A DNA stretch of 64,000 nt from Trichostrongylus colubriformis (Eukaryota; Nematoda; Chromadorea; Rhabditida; Trichostrongylidae): the NCBI GenBank assembly GCA_963978905.1, contig OZ022256.1, positions 26,933,426-26,997,425 of the forward strand. Reading direction: 5' to 3'. The notes beneath the pieces are model-generated. The model saw nothing but the letters and a program-made list of their open reading frames with translations. It had not been told where the DNA came from and searched no databases. This document shows positions 11,863-21,823 of this stretch, piece by piece (within the stretch, counting starts at the first letter, position 1; each line of letters begins with the position of its first letter). Position numbers and translations under genes: made by a program.

Positions 11863-14800
11863 CTGAAATGAACAAAGTTCCCTCCGGAATTGAGTAGATC
11901 AAAATGAAACTTACCCTGTGAAATTTTGCTAAGTCGAGCGCTTCTTCGAGATCTGTTAGCTGAGCTTGTGGATGGTTGATCGTCTACGTATTCCCCGTCA
12001 GAATCAACATCGACGTCACCCGATGCTCCTTCATCTCGATCTGAAAGAAAGTGTTCTTAGCAAACTTACTGAGGCATCACGTGCGCACTAACCATATGAA
12101 GGCTGTGACTGCTCCTGGTCATTCGGTGGATGTGCCCTGGATGGAACGGATGAACGATGCGAAGGAGGAGTCACCACATCAGGAGGTGCAGTTAGACTTC
12201 CGTGAAGATTTGGTAATGACCTACCGAAAAGCGCTGAGCGGGTTGTAGTCAGGTCAGATGGGACTGGTGGAGGTACCTCTTTTTCGGGCAGTTCGACTCT
12301 GAAAATTTTGCCTTTCCATTCACCACGCTTCTAATTTAGGTGTTTATGATGCTTCTAACACGGTAATACTGATAAATCTTTACTGAATTATTGCAAGAAA
12401 CGTCATTTTCCAGGGATCCTTATAACAACTTGCAAGTGTGTCATCGAACGTGATTTAACGCACTCAGGGACTCATCGTAAACATGATAGATAGCAAGTTT
12501 TACCTTCCGTTCAGGACAGTGGAAGTGCAGGGAAATCCCATGATTTTAATTTTTCTCAAAATCACTCCGCAAAATACAGTGCATGAATAGAATTTCATTC
12601 ATTCCAAAGCAGAGATCACAAATATTTAAAGCAAGAGCAACTCGTTTGAATACACGCCACAACGGGAGACGGGCCTTTCGCTCGGCCGGGCTGGCACGCA
12701 ACGATTTGCGCGGAAGACTGCGCGACGCCGCGTCCTTCCGCGGCAACTTTGACTGGAGCGCGAATTCGCATTTAGATCAAGATACTCAGGGGTTTTGTCA
12801 AGAAAAGGGCATTTCCTTCCAATAATGTGTGCTTATAAGGTGTTACCTTCAGGTGTTATGTTCTTATTCGTGCGACACTCTTATTACCACTCAGATTACT
12901 TGTTAATCTCCTTATGAACTAAATTTTGAAAAGTGATGGAATCCGCTATTATTTCGATGACAGTGGGATAGAATCCGTTTTTTCTTCTTACAACTGCCCC
13001 ACTCAACGACGCCGAGGTCGGCCGCGTCGCCGTGCACTTCTCCGCGCAAACTGCCGCGTGCCAGCGCGGACGAGCCAAAGCCCACACACCCCCTCCACAA
13101 CACTCGAACAGCCGCCAGAATGCAGCTCCAAGTTTTGCGCACAGTGCTGATTTGCTTCTCACTATGCTTCCCTGACCACGTGAGTGTCGCCTCTTTGCTG
13201 CTCAGCTCTCTAGCGAACCGAATATCAAAAAATCGTTGAATATGTGAATTACAGACTCAGAGGGAGGGGCAGGTGGAGGGTTGTAGTCTTAATAGTCGAA
13301 AACTCGAGAATCCACTTTTGTGTCTTCCTCAAAACGAAGGTGAGCTCTGTTAGCGAAAAGGGCGGGCTTTATTAGAACAAGTGGCAAAATTCGAAAGAGA
13401 TGGTTCATATAAACCTGATAGCGCTCCTTTCATGACCGAGTGGCCAAAAATTTGAGAGATGTGCTCCTGTCATGCGCCGGCTTCGGCAAGAGACGTGCAT
13501 CTCGATGTGAGGCAGACAGTCCTATGCCTATGCCCTTGGGAGACCATCACACAAAGGCGGTGAGAGCCTGTATCCTGGGAGGTGTGGGTCGATTCTATTA
13601 TATTGTGACTCAGACCGCGATGCGGCGCCAGTGAGCGGGGCATGCGACGTCGCACCCTTCGCGGCCAGAACAGGCTTTGAATCGTATGTGGGACTTCTTC
13701 TTCCATCAAAGAAGCACCGTTTTTTACAGAGGATAACTATTGTTCGATAAGTGATAATGTATTCTCTGGACATTGTATTTAAAGACACCAGAAGGAGGTA
13801 ATTTTGGCCTACGGTAGAACAGACGTAGTGTGGACGAGTTCAAGTGGCCGCCATTGCACAAACTCCCCAATTTGACGCCGTGGCATGGTGCCAAGGAAAG
13901 ATGTTTCTTTTATAAATTTGCTTTTTCCTTTTACTTTTTCCTTTATTCTTTCTTACACTGTTTCTAGATGTACTTACATGAAGATCGTATCGAAACCTAA
14001 TGTGCGACAGCGCGGGCGGTCGCGTGCGCATCGTTGCTGGGGCGCGCTAGTGGCGCCGTACTGAATGTGGAAGTCTTGTAGGACGTTTTGTATGCATCTG
14101 GTATCTCTTTATAATCTGCATCGTGAATCGTTTGTCGTATTGATCGTTAGTATTAATCCCTCGTTCTATTTCACAACGTATCCGACCATTTTCGCACTTT
14201 TGAAGTTGACGGCTTCATTTGTAAAGGAGAGCAAAACCACATAAATGTCTGAATTTGACGCACCCACGTATTATGAACAGCTCCCTTTATCCGGTGAAAT
14301 AGTTGGAGCTCGGTGTCCGGGGCTATTTTTGCCTGAGTTCTTAGCCTAAGCCTTACTCCCCAGAAAAGCCCCTACTTTCCTTAAAGAGGGCTTAGGTAAA
14401 AATATACTCTTGAGTTCACAAACTGATGACTGTGAAACGGTTTCGAGGGACGACAGCGCAACAGTGAGGGTCCTACTCCACAACTACGTTAGCACCTTTG
14501 CATCATCCTTTTCTCGTAGTGTAAAGACGGATGACGGATGAAAGACTACATTCCCATTTAATGTGACTGAATATAAAGAACACCAAACGGAGTCTTCGGT
14601 GCTTTTTCAAGAAGAGAAATCGTGAAACGTCAGTTCTATTGATCTTTTTTGCACTGTCAGTAGCTGATCATTGTTGACTGGATGTTGAAATGTCGACAAG
14701 AATAGAAACATCCCGTACATCTAGACTTTTTATAGCGCATAATATAGCGAATTTATATTTTTATAACGCATAACCACATGAAGCAGAGAAGGAGCGGAGA

Positions 14801-17800
14801 GATCTGAGCATCTATGTTGAAATCGCTGCGCGCCACTCCATCTCTCATTTTCAAAACGTTTGGCTCGCCCCAGCAACGATGCGCACGCGACCGCCCGCGC
14901 TGTCGCACCTTAGGTTTAGATATGATCCTTACATGAATGCTAATGTAGTTGGGAATGGCCACTCCACTGCGCTGGGAGTCAGGTGCTACAACTAATGTTG
15001 GACCACGGCCCGTCTCCTACAACGGGCAACTCGGAAAGTCAGTGCGATGGTGCGAATGAGGCGCGAATACACATCGCAGCGATGCACCTTTAAATTCGGG
15101 TTTTTTCACCGATTATCGCTTCTAACCTTCTGCGTTCGTTACAAAATGCTCATTTCTTTGTACTTTTCTCTTGTTTCGGACCCCTTCCGGTTCCTTTAAA
15201 CGAGTATTGTCTTATTATGAAGGTGAATAGGCTTTTCCAGTGAAGACGTCTGCCTTAACAACTGTTAACAACTGTGTTCTTTCATGGTTTTCACCCACTT
15301 CTGTCCTGTTCGTAGCTTATGTATATGTTTTGAAATGACGAATGTACTACAAAGGAAACTGACATCAATCTTCGTGAAGACTTTCATGAGAACAACTGTG
15401 GGCAAAGTATTTGGCTCAGAAAACTGTCGAGTTACTCGTTACGGTCATACTGAATGGTGTAGAAGAACGTTTTCATCTTAGAACGACGTTCAAAACAATA
15501 AATTCTCAATGCTTAAGCTCTCCATGCCAGCCGCAGCGCAAGTGGCCGCGCGTGGCGTGCACGACGCGACGCAATGGGTGTGAAGATAGAATCGGTCGTC
15601 CCTTATCTTGGGGAGAGCATTTCGCAGTGCGGCGTGCGACGCGATGCTTGCGAGGGAGCCTGCACTCAGTTGTTCCGGATATGTACCCTAATGTCAGGAT
15701 GCCGCTCGATGGCGAGCGGCGTGCGACACAGTGTATGCGAGCTGTGCGCGTCGCGGTAGTTGGGTCTCAAAACGATTACAACGTAATGCTAGGAGTGCGA
15801 TACGCAGTTGACTTCTAATCGCTTCGGGACCCAACAATTTAGCTCGTCCGCATTGCTTCGCTTGCGACATTCCGCAGTGCGGCATCCTGACATTAAGGTA
15901 CACATCCAGTTGTTCCGAGGCGATTTCACCTGAAGTAATGCGCACAACATGGCAATCGCTTCAGACTTCAACAACACAGCGCCCCTAACCTTACGCACCC
16001 TGCAGCTCCCCGCCTCGCCGCAAATCATGCCATAGCTACACATGCAGTTGAGAGCTGCAGGCGCAGGTTATGGTTATTTTTCTTCGAGCCCCTCTTATCA
16101 CAGAATGCGCCGTGTGCCGTCTACCTGAACTGCTTTAATTTTTCTTTCATTGTGAGATATCTCCCTTTACTGGAATATTGTTGTATCCCTGCCTTTAAAC
16201 TAAAACGCTGCTCTAGTGTGAAGCAACCACTCGTTCACATCCTCCAGATAATTATATATCATGTTTGCTGTGAAAAGTGTAGGTAGCTATATCGCATTTA
16301 TTTAGCCCTTCCCCTCTATTTATTTCAATATGAAGTATTTTCTGAGTTGGAGACTTGCGCATGACGTGCTTACCTTTCTCCAGCGATAATTCGTTGAACG
16401 GTCTCATCGGCACTTTCCGACAGCGAGTTTCCATTCCGATTTTGTTTCTTCGGATCACCTCCAGCATCGATCAGTAGGCCCATAATTCCGTAATTTGCAG
16501 TCTTCATGCACAATAAGAGTGGAGTCTCCGCAGATTCGTCTTCGACATTTGGATCGGCTCCTTTCTAGAAAATTACCACTGAAATAAACGAAAATGGAAA
16601 GCAGCAAAGGACTTGATCATTCAAGTGCTCAGCTGTGATTGGAGTGCATGCGAAGAATCGAGACGAAAATTACCCCAAGAAGAAACTGAACAATCTCAAC
16701 ATCGTTCATGTTCACGGCGTGGAATAGCGCGGTTCGACCAACGTGATCCTTTGAGTTTATGGAAGCGCCGGCTTCCAGAAGCATTTCGATCAGGCTTAGC
16801 TTCAATCTTCAAAAATTCAGAATTTACATGGAACTGGTACCACGAGTACTTGAAATATGGAGCAGGTTTTCTGGCTGTCTTTCTCACCTTCGGACAGCGA
16901 GATGCAGAGCAGAGAATCCTTCCTCGTTCAGAGCGTCCAGATCGTTTTCACACGATCCTGGTGCTTCGAGGATTTCTTTGAAAATCGCCTCATTGTATGC
17001 ATCAGCCAAGTAGTGGATCACCTAAAACGTGTAGATCAGTAAGCGCACGAAGAAACATTGCGATTTGAAAAAGAGTGAAAAATTCACGGAGTTCCTGTGA
17101 TTATCGAGGACCCTTGTTTCGCATCCATGACTCAACAAGTAGTGTACGCTGTCAGGATCACCAGCTCGCACGGCACAATGAAGAGCGGTTTGGCCTCGCG
17201 TATTACGCATATTCAATACATCTGTGAATTAAAATATGAAAAAGCGAATAAAAAGCTCATTCACCAAAGACCCACCATCCTTTTTATCTGATGGGAGCGC
17301 TGAGAGTAGTAGCTTCAGGGCAAAGCTTTGTGAGTTTTTTGCCGAGATATGCAGCACTCTAAATCGGAGTTGTTACTCAGTGGCAGTGGTATGGGTATTC
17401 GGATGTGGAGAAATTAGTGAATATGGAAGTCGAGCTGCTTAGTATAACGATAGTGAAGAATAAAAATGTAATGAAATGGTCAGATACTTGTGAAATAGGA
17501 CCCCCTCTCAATGACGATCCCCGAATCCCGCCGGTAGAACGCGGGCCAGATAAAGATGGCAGCAGCAGCATGAAAAGACGCCTCCTCTTTCCCTGGACTA
17601 CAATATTCATGCCGATAGATCACTTCAGGATTCCTCATTAACCACATTAACCATCTCATAGGATTTGACGGAATATCCGAAGACCATATGAGCGAGAATT
17701 TGAGGGTTCAGGAAGGCGAAAAAAGCCAGCTATGATTGAGCGCTGTATCTCCAAGCAGACAGAGTGTGACGGAATTTGCGCTAAAAAGAGCGATTATTTT

Positions 17801-20800
17801 GGGAATATTCCATTTTGAGGAACATTCCCTCGAGTAAATCACTGCGTTAACGATAAGCAATGAAGTCCGAGGAGGCGCTGTAGATAAAGAATATACAGAA
17901 GAAGCTCTAAAAAAGCCAGAATCAATGCTTGCGTCAGCTTGCTCGAGATTGCAGCGTCAAAGTGGATCTTTGGATTTATTCTCACTAGACTGTTCCCCAC
18001 AAAACTCAATGATATCACCTGCATTCCTATGTCAATGTAAACCATTCCAATTTGTTCTTTATCTTACGTCGTTCAAAAGCCTCCTCTACCGCGTCTTGCT
18101 AGCAGTCACGTTTATAGTGGGAGAGCTACCACGGCATGATAAATCGGGCTGTCTTCATGAGCTCGTTATAAGAGTGCGGTTGTTCACTCTCCCACATGAG
18201 CATGCTATATTCCCTTCACAACGTACAGTCCGTCAATGGTGATAGACCTTGAGTGGTAAACCAGCGGCTCAATAGAAATGGGCAGGACGACAAATGCGCT
18301 CGCAAAATCGTGTAACCATGCAAAGGCTGCTGAGCCCGAAGATGCAGCCTCCGTGGTGCCATTTCGAACTGTCTATCCATAGAGAGGGCATAGGATGTTT
18401 CTTCAGCAGGTTCGTTACGCTGGCAGACTGCCCTTGGTTGGGCTCCTCCCAAAACAAGAAAGTCGCTTGAAAGTACGTCACTGCTTCATGTTACGGATCC
18501 GCATGGTTCCCATCGATATCAGTGATGCGGCGTCTATGGTGAGAACCAAGGGGAGAACTGAGGTCCCGTTTTTCAGGTTTTCGGCATTTTATTTCGTTTT
18601 TTCTTGTCTGCATCACTATTTACAATAAACTGATTCTCTTTCGTTCTCAACAAACAAAAATTATAACTCCTATTGCTTTAGGTCAATTAACTGACGTGTT
18701 TCCTTCACTGTCACGGTCACCAATATGGCTTGCGAAAGGGAGGATAAGTGAAGAGATTTCACCGGTGGCAGCGAAATCGGCAAGGCTTTCAAATTGTGAT
18801 GCACCGTTGCTTTCCGATCTGAACATTCACAAATTCGGCATGCAATGGAATAAATCAATAGTAATAGTAAAAGAACAAGTAAAAGTGAAATGTGAACATG
18901 TGGCTCACCTGGTTTTGTAGGTGAAAGGTATACTTATGTGTAATGTTTGACTTCTCAAGGTTAGTTGCACACTTCGATCATGAGTGAACGGAAGCGTAGG
19001 GACGGTGAAAGTGAAGAGCTGAAAATTCCTGTAGGAACGGTAAAAGCGAGAGCAGAAAACTCCTATGTTAATAATTTATTTCAGGAGAACCAGTGGCGCT
19101 GGCCCAATGAGCGCAAGACACCCCCATCTTTCCATCTTCCTCACGCCGCGCCCCACATTCATCCTGTCATAAATTAAAATAATGGATACCTATTGTACTT
19201 ACGTGAAATCAATCTTGAGCCGTATGCCCGTGGGTGAACTGAAGGCCGAAAATCGAAACAAGCTCCAATTTTATCTCTATCAACCTACCTTATCTCTTTG
19301 AACAACCTCCTCTGCTGGAACTCCCTCCTCTTCGAGTGTGAATGATAAACACACAGGATCTTCAACCTGATTCGCCAATATCAGCCATAGCCTGGAATTT
19401 CAAGCCGCATTCCCGAAGTTTTGAACAAGTCTAAGCTTCTATCTAATAGAATCATGCTTTGAAGGGATAGCATACCTATCGCCAGCGAACCCTTCGGTGG
19501 CGCATATGTCCTCAATGAAGAGGCCTCGAGCCGACTGTGATTTTTGTAGTTGGGGAGCCACCACCTGCAAACACTTCTGTAAGGACCGTGTTTGATAACT
19601 GCTCGATCAATTCTACTCAGTACTGTCTCTTAGCTGTTGGTTCTACGAACTTACACGCCGAAGCCTTCCGGAAATTCTTCATCAAAAGGCGGAGAGAATT
19701 AGGAGTCCTGCCGGTTACACCCTTTACTACCAAGGGAGCTAAGATTTTCATCATAATGGGCATTACTAAATTTCGGTACTGTTTGGGTGGATATCGTGTT
19801 GTTGAATTGACCAACCACCAGAAGACAAATTCGCCTGATTCACCTTTCGTCAAGTTCGAGAACCCTTTTATGAGTTCACTGCTGTGATGCAGAGAAGAAT
19901 GCCATGAGTCTGACTCTCAGAAAGCAATGTTGCATCACGACAAAACATCAAGGTAATTGACAATTAGTGCGTCCCACGCTCACATGTATAATTCGCGTAA
20001 CTTTTGTTCAGCCCACTATATCACGACGGCGCGGCAGCGCGCAACGAGTGGGGCGGCGGGTACGAGTAGCAGTGGCAGGGAATGGCAGGCTTCAAGCGAG
20101 GCAGTGTGGCATGGGTGGAGGTGCAGAGGGGACGCAGCCACGCTCTGCCGGGCTCCAAAGGGTAATCGATTCGACAAGTCGTACTAATGGCGCCGCGAGT
20201 GCGACGCCGCGAAGCGATTCTCTGGTGTAAGTGCACACACCCCTACTTCACTAGCGCAGACAACAACTCAACTTGCTTTTCCTAGTGATGTTCGTTGTCA
20301 AGGTTGACTCTTTCAGAGTCATCGTACAGGAAAATGCAACACCCTAAACAGATCACGTACTCTCGAAGAGATTGATTATAGAGGCGTCGAATCAGCCATA
20401 TTATTTCACGTCAATAATGCGACTAACTTTCGCAATGGGTTACGTTACGAAGGGATGTGGTAAACGTCTTGGAATGCGTCCAGATTTCATTTAGGGAAGC
20501 GCCTCTAATACAAAGGCAAAGTGCCAGTATGAAACGAGGTGAGCTACAAAAGCTTCGGAGTGGAGCGATGAAGGGAAGGAACTGGAAGCAATGTTCTCTG
20601 AAAGAGTAGACTAGCTGTGAAGAGATAATCTGTGGTGAAACGCGCGCTTGAGGAGCACCCTCTATCGCGATCTCATGACGCCTCACTACCAGCTGCAGCG
20701 CTCCACTCGCTGAGTTGCTGCGAAGGTGAAGCAACGCCTGCGACTTCTCCTAGCCCCCTCGCTGCCTACATCTAACTCTCAGCGGCTACTAATGCGAAAG

Positions 20801-21823
20801 AGGCGAAAGGGAACGAGTGAAAAGCGAGTTCTATTTTTGCCGTTTTTGGCCGTCTCATCCTTATCCTCTGCTGTTGACTTGGCGAATCGACCTTCATATT
20901 CCGTGAATGGCCACAGATGCTCCTTCCAATGTAACGATACCTTTGCGAGTGCTCCCTCCCGTGGCAAAGCAATGAGCACTCACTCAACTGGGGAATATTA
21001 TCTTCTCATTCAACGCACTCCAAGGATGTGGTCCCGTGCAGCTACACTCGTACAGTCCCGAGGGCACATTTCGCGTTCTTTGGGAGGAGGCATTTTGTGA
21101 ACCATCGTCGTTGTTGAGGTGGCTTTTGTCACACCCCTGCAGTGGCAAGGGTTGGGAACGACACTCCTACCAACATTTTTATATAAGTAATGATAAAGGG
21201 AATTCCATTCCATCAGTAGTGATAAAGGGAATCCGTTGGTGAGCGTCTAATGTATTTCAAAACAACAATGATGTAAAGCAATTAGCAATATGGATAACTT
21301 GAAAACTTGCTGGCCACAGGTCACCTGTTAAATGACTTGATATCATTGACAGCTATGAAAACACACCATTGACTCGCGTCGCGTTTAATGAGTAAAACAG
21401 GGCCATAAAATGAAATGTTCCTCTTGCAAGACTTTTTAAAAGCTCAAAGGCGTTTGTTCTCGATTTCGTTCGAGTCTCACCTTGACCATGTAGGAACCGG
21501 AACGAGAATGTGAAGCTAATGAAAGACGAGAATAAATTTCATTGAATGGTTGAGAACAATGTTTTTGTGTTTTTTAAAGTGCAGAAAGAGGCCGTTGCAC
21601 TGGCGAAAAACCTTGGATAAGACTGACGGCGAGTGCAGCGCGTGCCTGTCACAGGAACGACAGTTGAGCAGCTACATCATTGAAGACTGCGTTGGCGTCA
21701 AAGGCGGTTGATTTCGTCATCTCCAGTAAAGATTCAGTGGGAATGTCTAGGTACTCATCCATCATGCCGCTGTTAGGTTCAGGCTGCACACACAGTTGCA
21801 GCATTGTCCTGCCTATTGTTTCT
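8724..21823 (-). CDS. NF-kB p105/Relish-like protein (IPT-like segment, ankyrin repeats, death domain), 18 exons
   Basis: Exons in order of translation: 21653-21823 (ATG at 21802-21804), 21481-21515, 21325-21352, 21019-21136, 20790-20987, 19476-19564, 19289-19391, 18909-19018, 18763-18818, 17088-17221, 16888-17021, 16674-16806, 16374-16564, 12093-12298, 11915-12040, 11777-11862, 8887-8973 and 8724-8822. Every junction is GT-AG and every phase agrees, giving 2085 nt and 694 residues. Rough domain order: acidic N-terminus 1-50; possible degenerate Rel DNA-binding half 51-177; Rel dimerisation (IPT)-like 178-278; ankyrin repeats about 297-495; Ser/Pro-rich acidic linker to about 604; death domain to the end. 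In other animals such proteins hold Rel factors in the cytoplasm and release them in immune signalling. The large introns (2.8, 4.1, 1.5 and 1.2 kb) hold mobile elements. The ankyrin and death-domain parts are firm, the IPT call is moderate and the first five exons are tentative. Confidence 0.75.
8974..11776. other. intron 16 contents: GC-rich block and dispersed repeats
   Basis: This 2.8-kb intron holds a GC-rich block at about 9395-9760 with small hairpins (GCCTCGCTAACGAGGC; GGACTCGTAGCGAGAGCC). A second structured-looking tract lies at about 9895-10080 with GGTCCGCGATCAATGCGGACC, and a dispersed repeat copy at 10820-10945. I could not assign the GC-rich block to a known element. No coding exon with matching splice phase was found. 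Confidence 0.4.
11915..12298 (-). CDS. Ser/Pro-rich acidic linker exons (14-15) of the NF-kB-like gene
   Basis: Exon 14 (12093-12298) reads VELPEKEVPPPVPSD and then a Ser/Pro/Thr-rich segment. Exon 15 (11915-12040) starts with an acidic run (DRDEGASGDVDVDSDGEY) and ends with a basic cluster, NRSRRSARLSK, that could be a nuclear localisation signal. The acceptor TTTTCAG at 12299 completes the split Arg codon left by the last ankyrin exon more than 4 kb upstream. That phase match is why I place these exons in the same gene. Low-complexity linkers between ankyrin repeats and a death domain are usual in p105-type proteins. Confidence 0.65.
12625..13115. repeat. CG-rich fold-back element in intron 13
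   Basis: Left arm near 12690-12735: GCTGGCACGCAACGATTTGC then GCGGAAGACTGCGCGACG. The right arm near 13010-13085, read in reverse, gives GCTGGCACGCGGCAGTTTGC then GCGGAGAAGTGCACGGCGAC. The arms are imperfect and separated by AT-rich DNA. It is non-coding and probably a MITE of a different CG-rich family. Confidence 0.5.
13778..15200. mobile_element. TTTAAA-ended MITE interrupted by a second element
   Basis: The left part (13778-13982) starts TTTAAAGACACCAGAAGG. The right part (14928-15200) ends CCTTCCGGTTCCTTTAAA. Together they match an uninterrupted relative at 58316-58774 along their length, including GGCCTACGGTAGAA, CATGGTGCCAAG and TCAGGTGCTACAACTAA. The ends are inverted repeats of TTTAAAGNNACCGGAAGG. 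The element lies in intron 13 of the NF-kB-like gene. The interior has no transposase. Confidence 0.85.
13983..14927. mobile_element. long-TIR DNA transposon (Mutator-like?), 945 bp, 10-bp target duplication
   Basis: The ends are inverted repeats of about 63 bp: GATCGTATCGAAACCTAATG leading into a CG-rich stretch with GTGCGCATCGTTGCTGGGGC, mirrored on the right and ending at 14927. Only about five mismatches are visible. CTTACATGAA is duplicated at 13973-13982 and 14928-14937, and the intact MITE at 58316 has a single copy. Long TIRs with a 9-11 bp duplication are typical of Mutator-like elements; the family assignment is inference. No transposase frame is present, so it is non-autonomous. 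Confidence 0.82.
15677..15907. repeat. fold-back repeat with about 29-bp arms
   Basis: GGATATGTACCCTAATGTCA followed by GGATGCCGC at 15677-15705 is repeated in inverse at 15879-15907 (GCGGCATCCTGACATTAAGG then TACACATCC), with two or three mismatches. TTGTTCCG flanks both arms in the same orientation. It is CG-rich and non-coding, in intron 13. Confidence 0.55.
16374..17221 (-). CDS. ankyrin-repeat exons (10-13) of the NF-kB-like gene
   Basis: Four exons (17088-17221, 16888-17021, 16674-16806, 16374-16564) encode five clear ankyrin repeats and a partial sixth. Hallmarks are RGQTALHCAVRAGDPDSVHY, NSVIHYLADAYNEAIFKEIL, EGFSALHLAVRR, LIEMLLEAGASINSKDHVGR, TALFHAVNMNDVEIVQFLLG and KGADPNVEDESAETPL. 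The repeat number, the long insertion before DALNEEGFSALHL and the G-RTAL-HAV repeat resemble the I-kappa-B and p105 ankyrin domain, which masks the nuclear localisation signal of Rel dimers. Donors are GTGAAT, GTGAGA, GTAATT and GTAAGC, each matched by an AG acceptor in the correct phase. Introns between these exons are only 66-109 bp. Confidence 0.88.
17405..17530 (-). repeat. diverged copy of the dispersed repeat seen at 4138 and 10820
   Basis: On the minus strand: GGGGGTCCTATTTCACAAG, TTCTTCACTATCGTTATACT and CTCGACTTCCATATTCACT. This parallels the plus-strand copy at 10840-10940 in motif order. It lies in intron 9 of the NF-kB-like gene. Confidence 0.45.
18763..19564 (-). CDS. Rel dimerisation (IPT)-like exons (6-9) of the NF-kB-like gene
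   Basis: Exon 6 (19476-19564) begins VVAPQLQKSQSARGLFIEDI and runs on to CATEGFAGDR. Exon 7 (19289-19391) gives LWLILANQVEDPVCLSF and an EEEG stretch. Exon 8 (18909-19018) gives LFTFTVPTLPF and then SVQLTLRSQ...IPFTY. Exon 9 (18763-18818) is a short Ser-rich linker. The order matches the Rel C-terminal fold: PVVSD-type entry, G-G-D-E-x-x-LLC strand, V-x-x-x-D-I-x-V-x-F strand, a TPPY-type turn, V-x-L-x-L-R and a final F-x-Y. Conservation is weak at individual residues, so the domain call is an inference from spacing. Exon phases 0, 2, 0, 2 and 1 agree at all junctions. Confidence 0.55.
20017..20240 (-). repeat. CG-rich repeat copy in intron 5
   Basis: Shares GCAGTGTGGCATGGGTGGA, a GACGCAGCCACGCTCTGCCGGG tract and GGCGCCGCGAGTGCGACGCC with the copies at 49262-49500 and 51320-51545. 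The last block is the reverse complement of the CG-rich core at 3868. It sits between exons 5 and 6 of the NF-kB-like gene. Confidence 0.55.
20790..21823 (-). CDS. 5' exons (1-5) of the NF-kB-like gene, possible degenerate Rel DNA-binding half
   Basis: Exon 1 (21653-21823) follows the acceptor CGTCAG and holds the ATG at 21802-21804. It encodes an acidic N-terminus with MMDEYLDIPTESLLEM. Exons 2 and 3 (35 and 28 nt) read FTFSFRFLHGQG and VNDIKSF. Exon 4 (21019-21136) contains VTKATSTTTMVHK and CPRDCTS. Exon 5 (20790-20987) ends IELAFHSFPFASFAL just before the VVAPQ entry of the IPT-like part. The order is reminiscent of the RFRY loop, the H..C...CT segment and the VRL-F-AFL strand of a Rel domain. 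However, the length is about 127 residues rather than about 185, and the conserved RFRYxCEG is not intact. Phases agree throughout, but these exons are tentative. Confidence 0.4.

Noticed and set aside
16121..16199. Possible last exon of the ankyrin gene on the minus strand (LKAGIQQYSSKGRYLTMKEK then a stop).
   Set aside because: It fits the phase, but the exon at 12093-12298 fits equally. That exon leads on to the acidic linker and a complete death domain, a far better continuation.
19220..19262. Minus-strand mini-exon (SPTGIRLKIDF) between exons 7 and 8 of the NF-kB-like gene.
   Set aside because: It resembles the SPTDVH loop of Rel proteins, but its phase disagrees with both neighbours and the frame that agrees has a stop. 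Exons 7 and 8 join directly in phase.
19537..19887. Plus-strand 116-codon frame (NCSINSTQYCLLAVGSTNL) as a gene.
   Set aside because: It overlaps the minus-strand exon 6 region, has no recognisable domain and no matching splice partners.
20772..20987. Reading RYRYIGRSICG in exon 5 as the Rel recognition loop.
   Set aside because: Its position would put the loop after the segment that resembles the middle of the Rel domain, and the Cys-Glu-Gly is absent. FSFRFLHGQG in exon 2 is in a better order.
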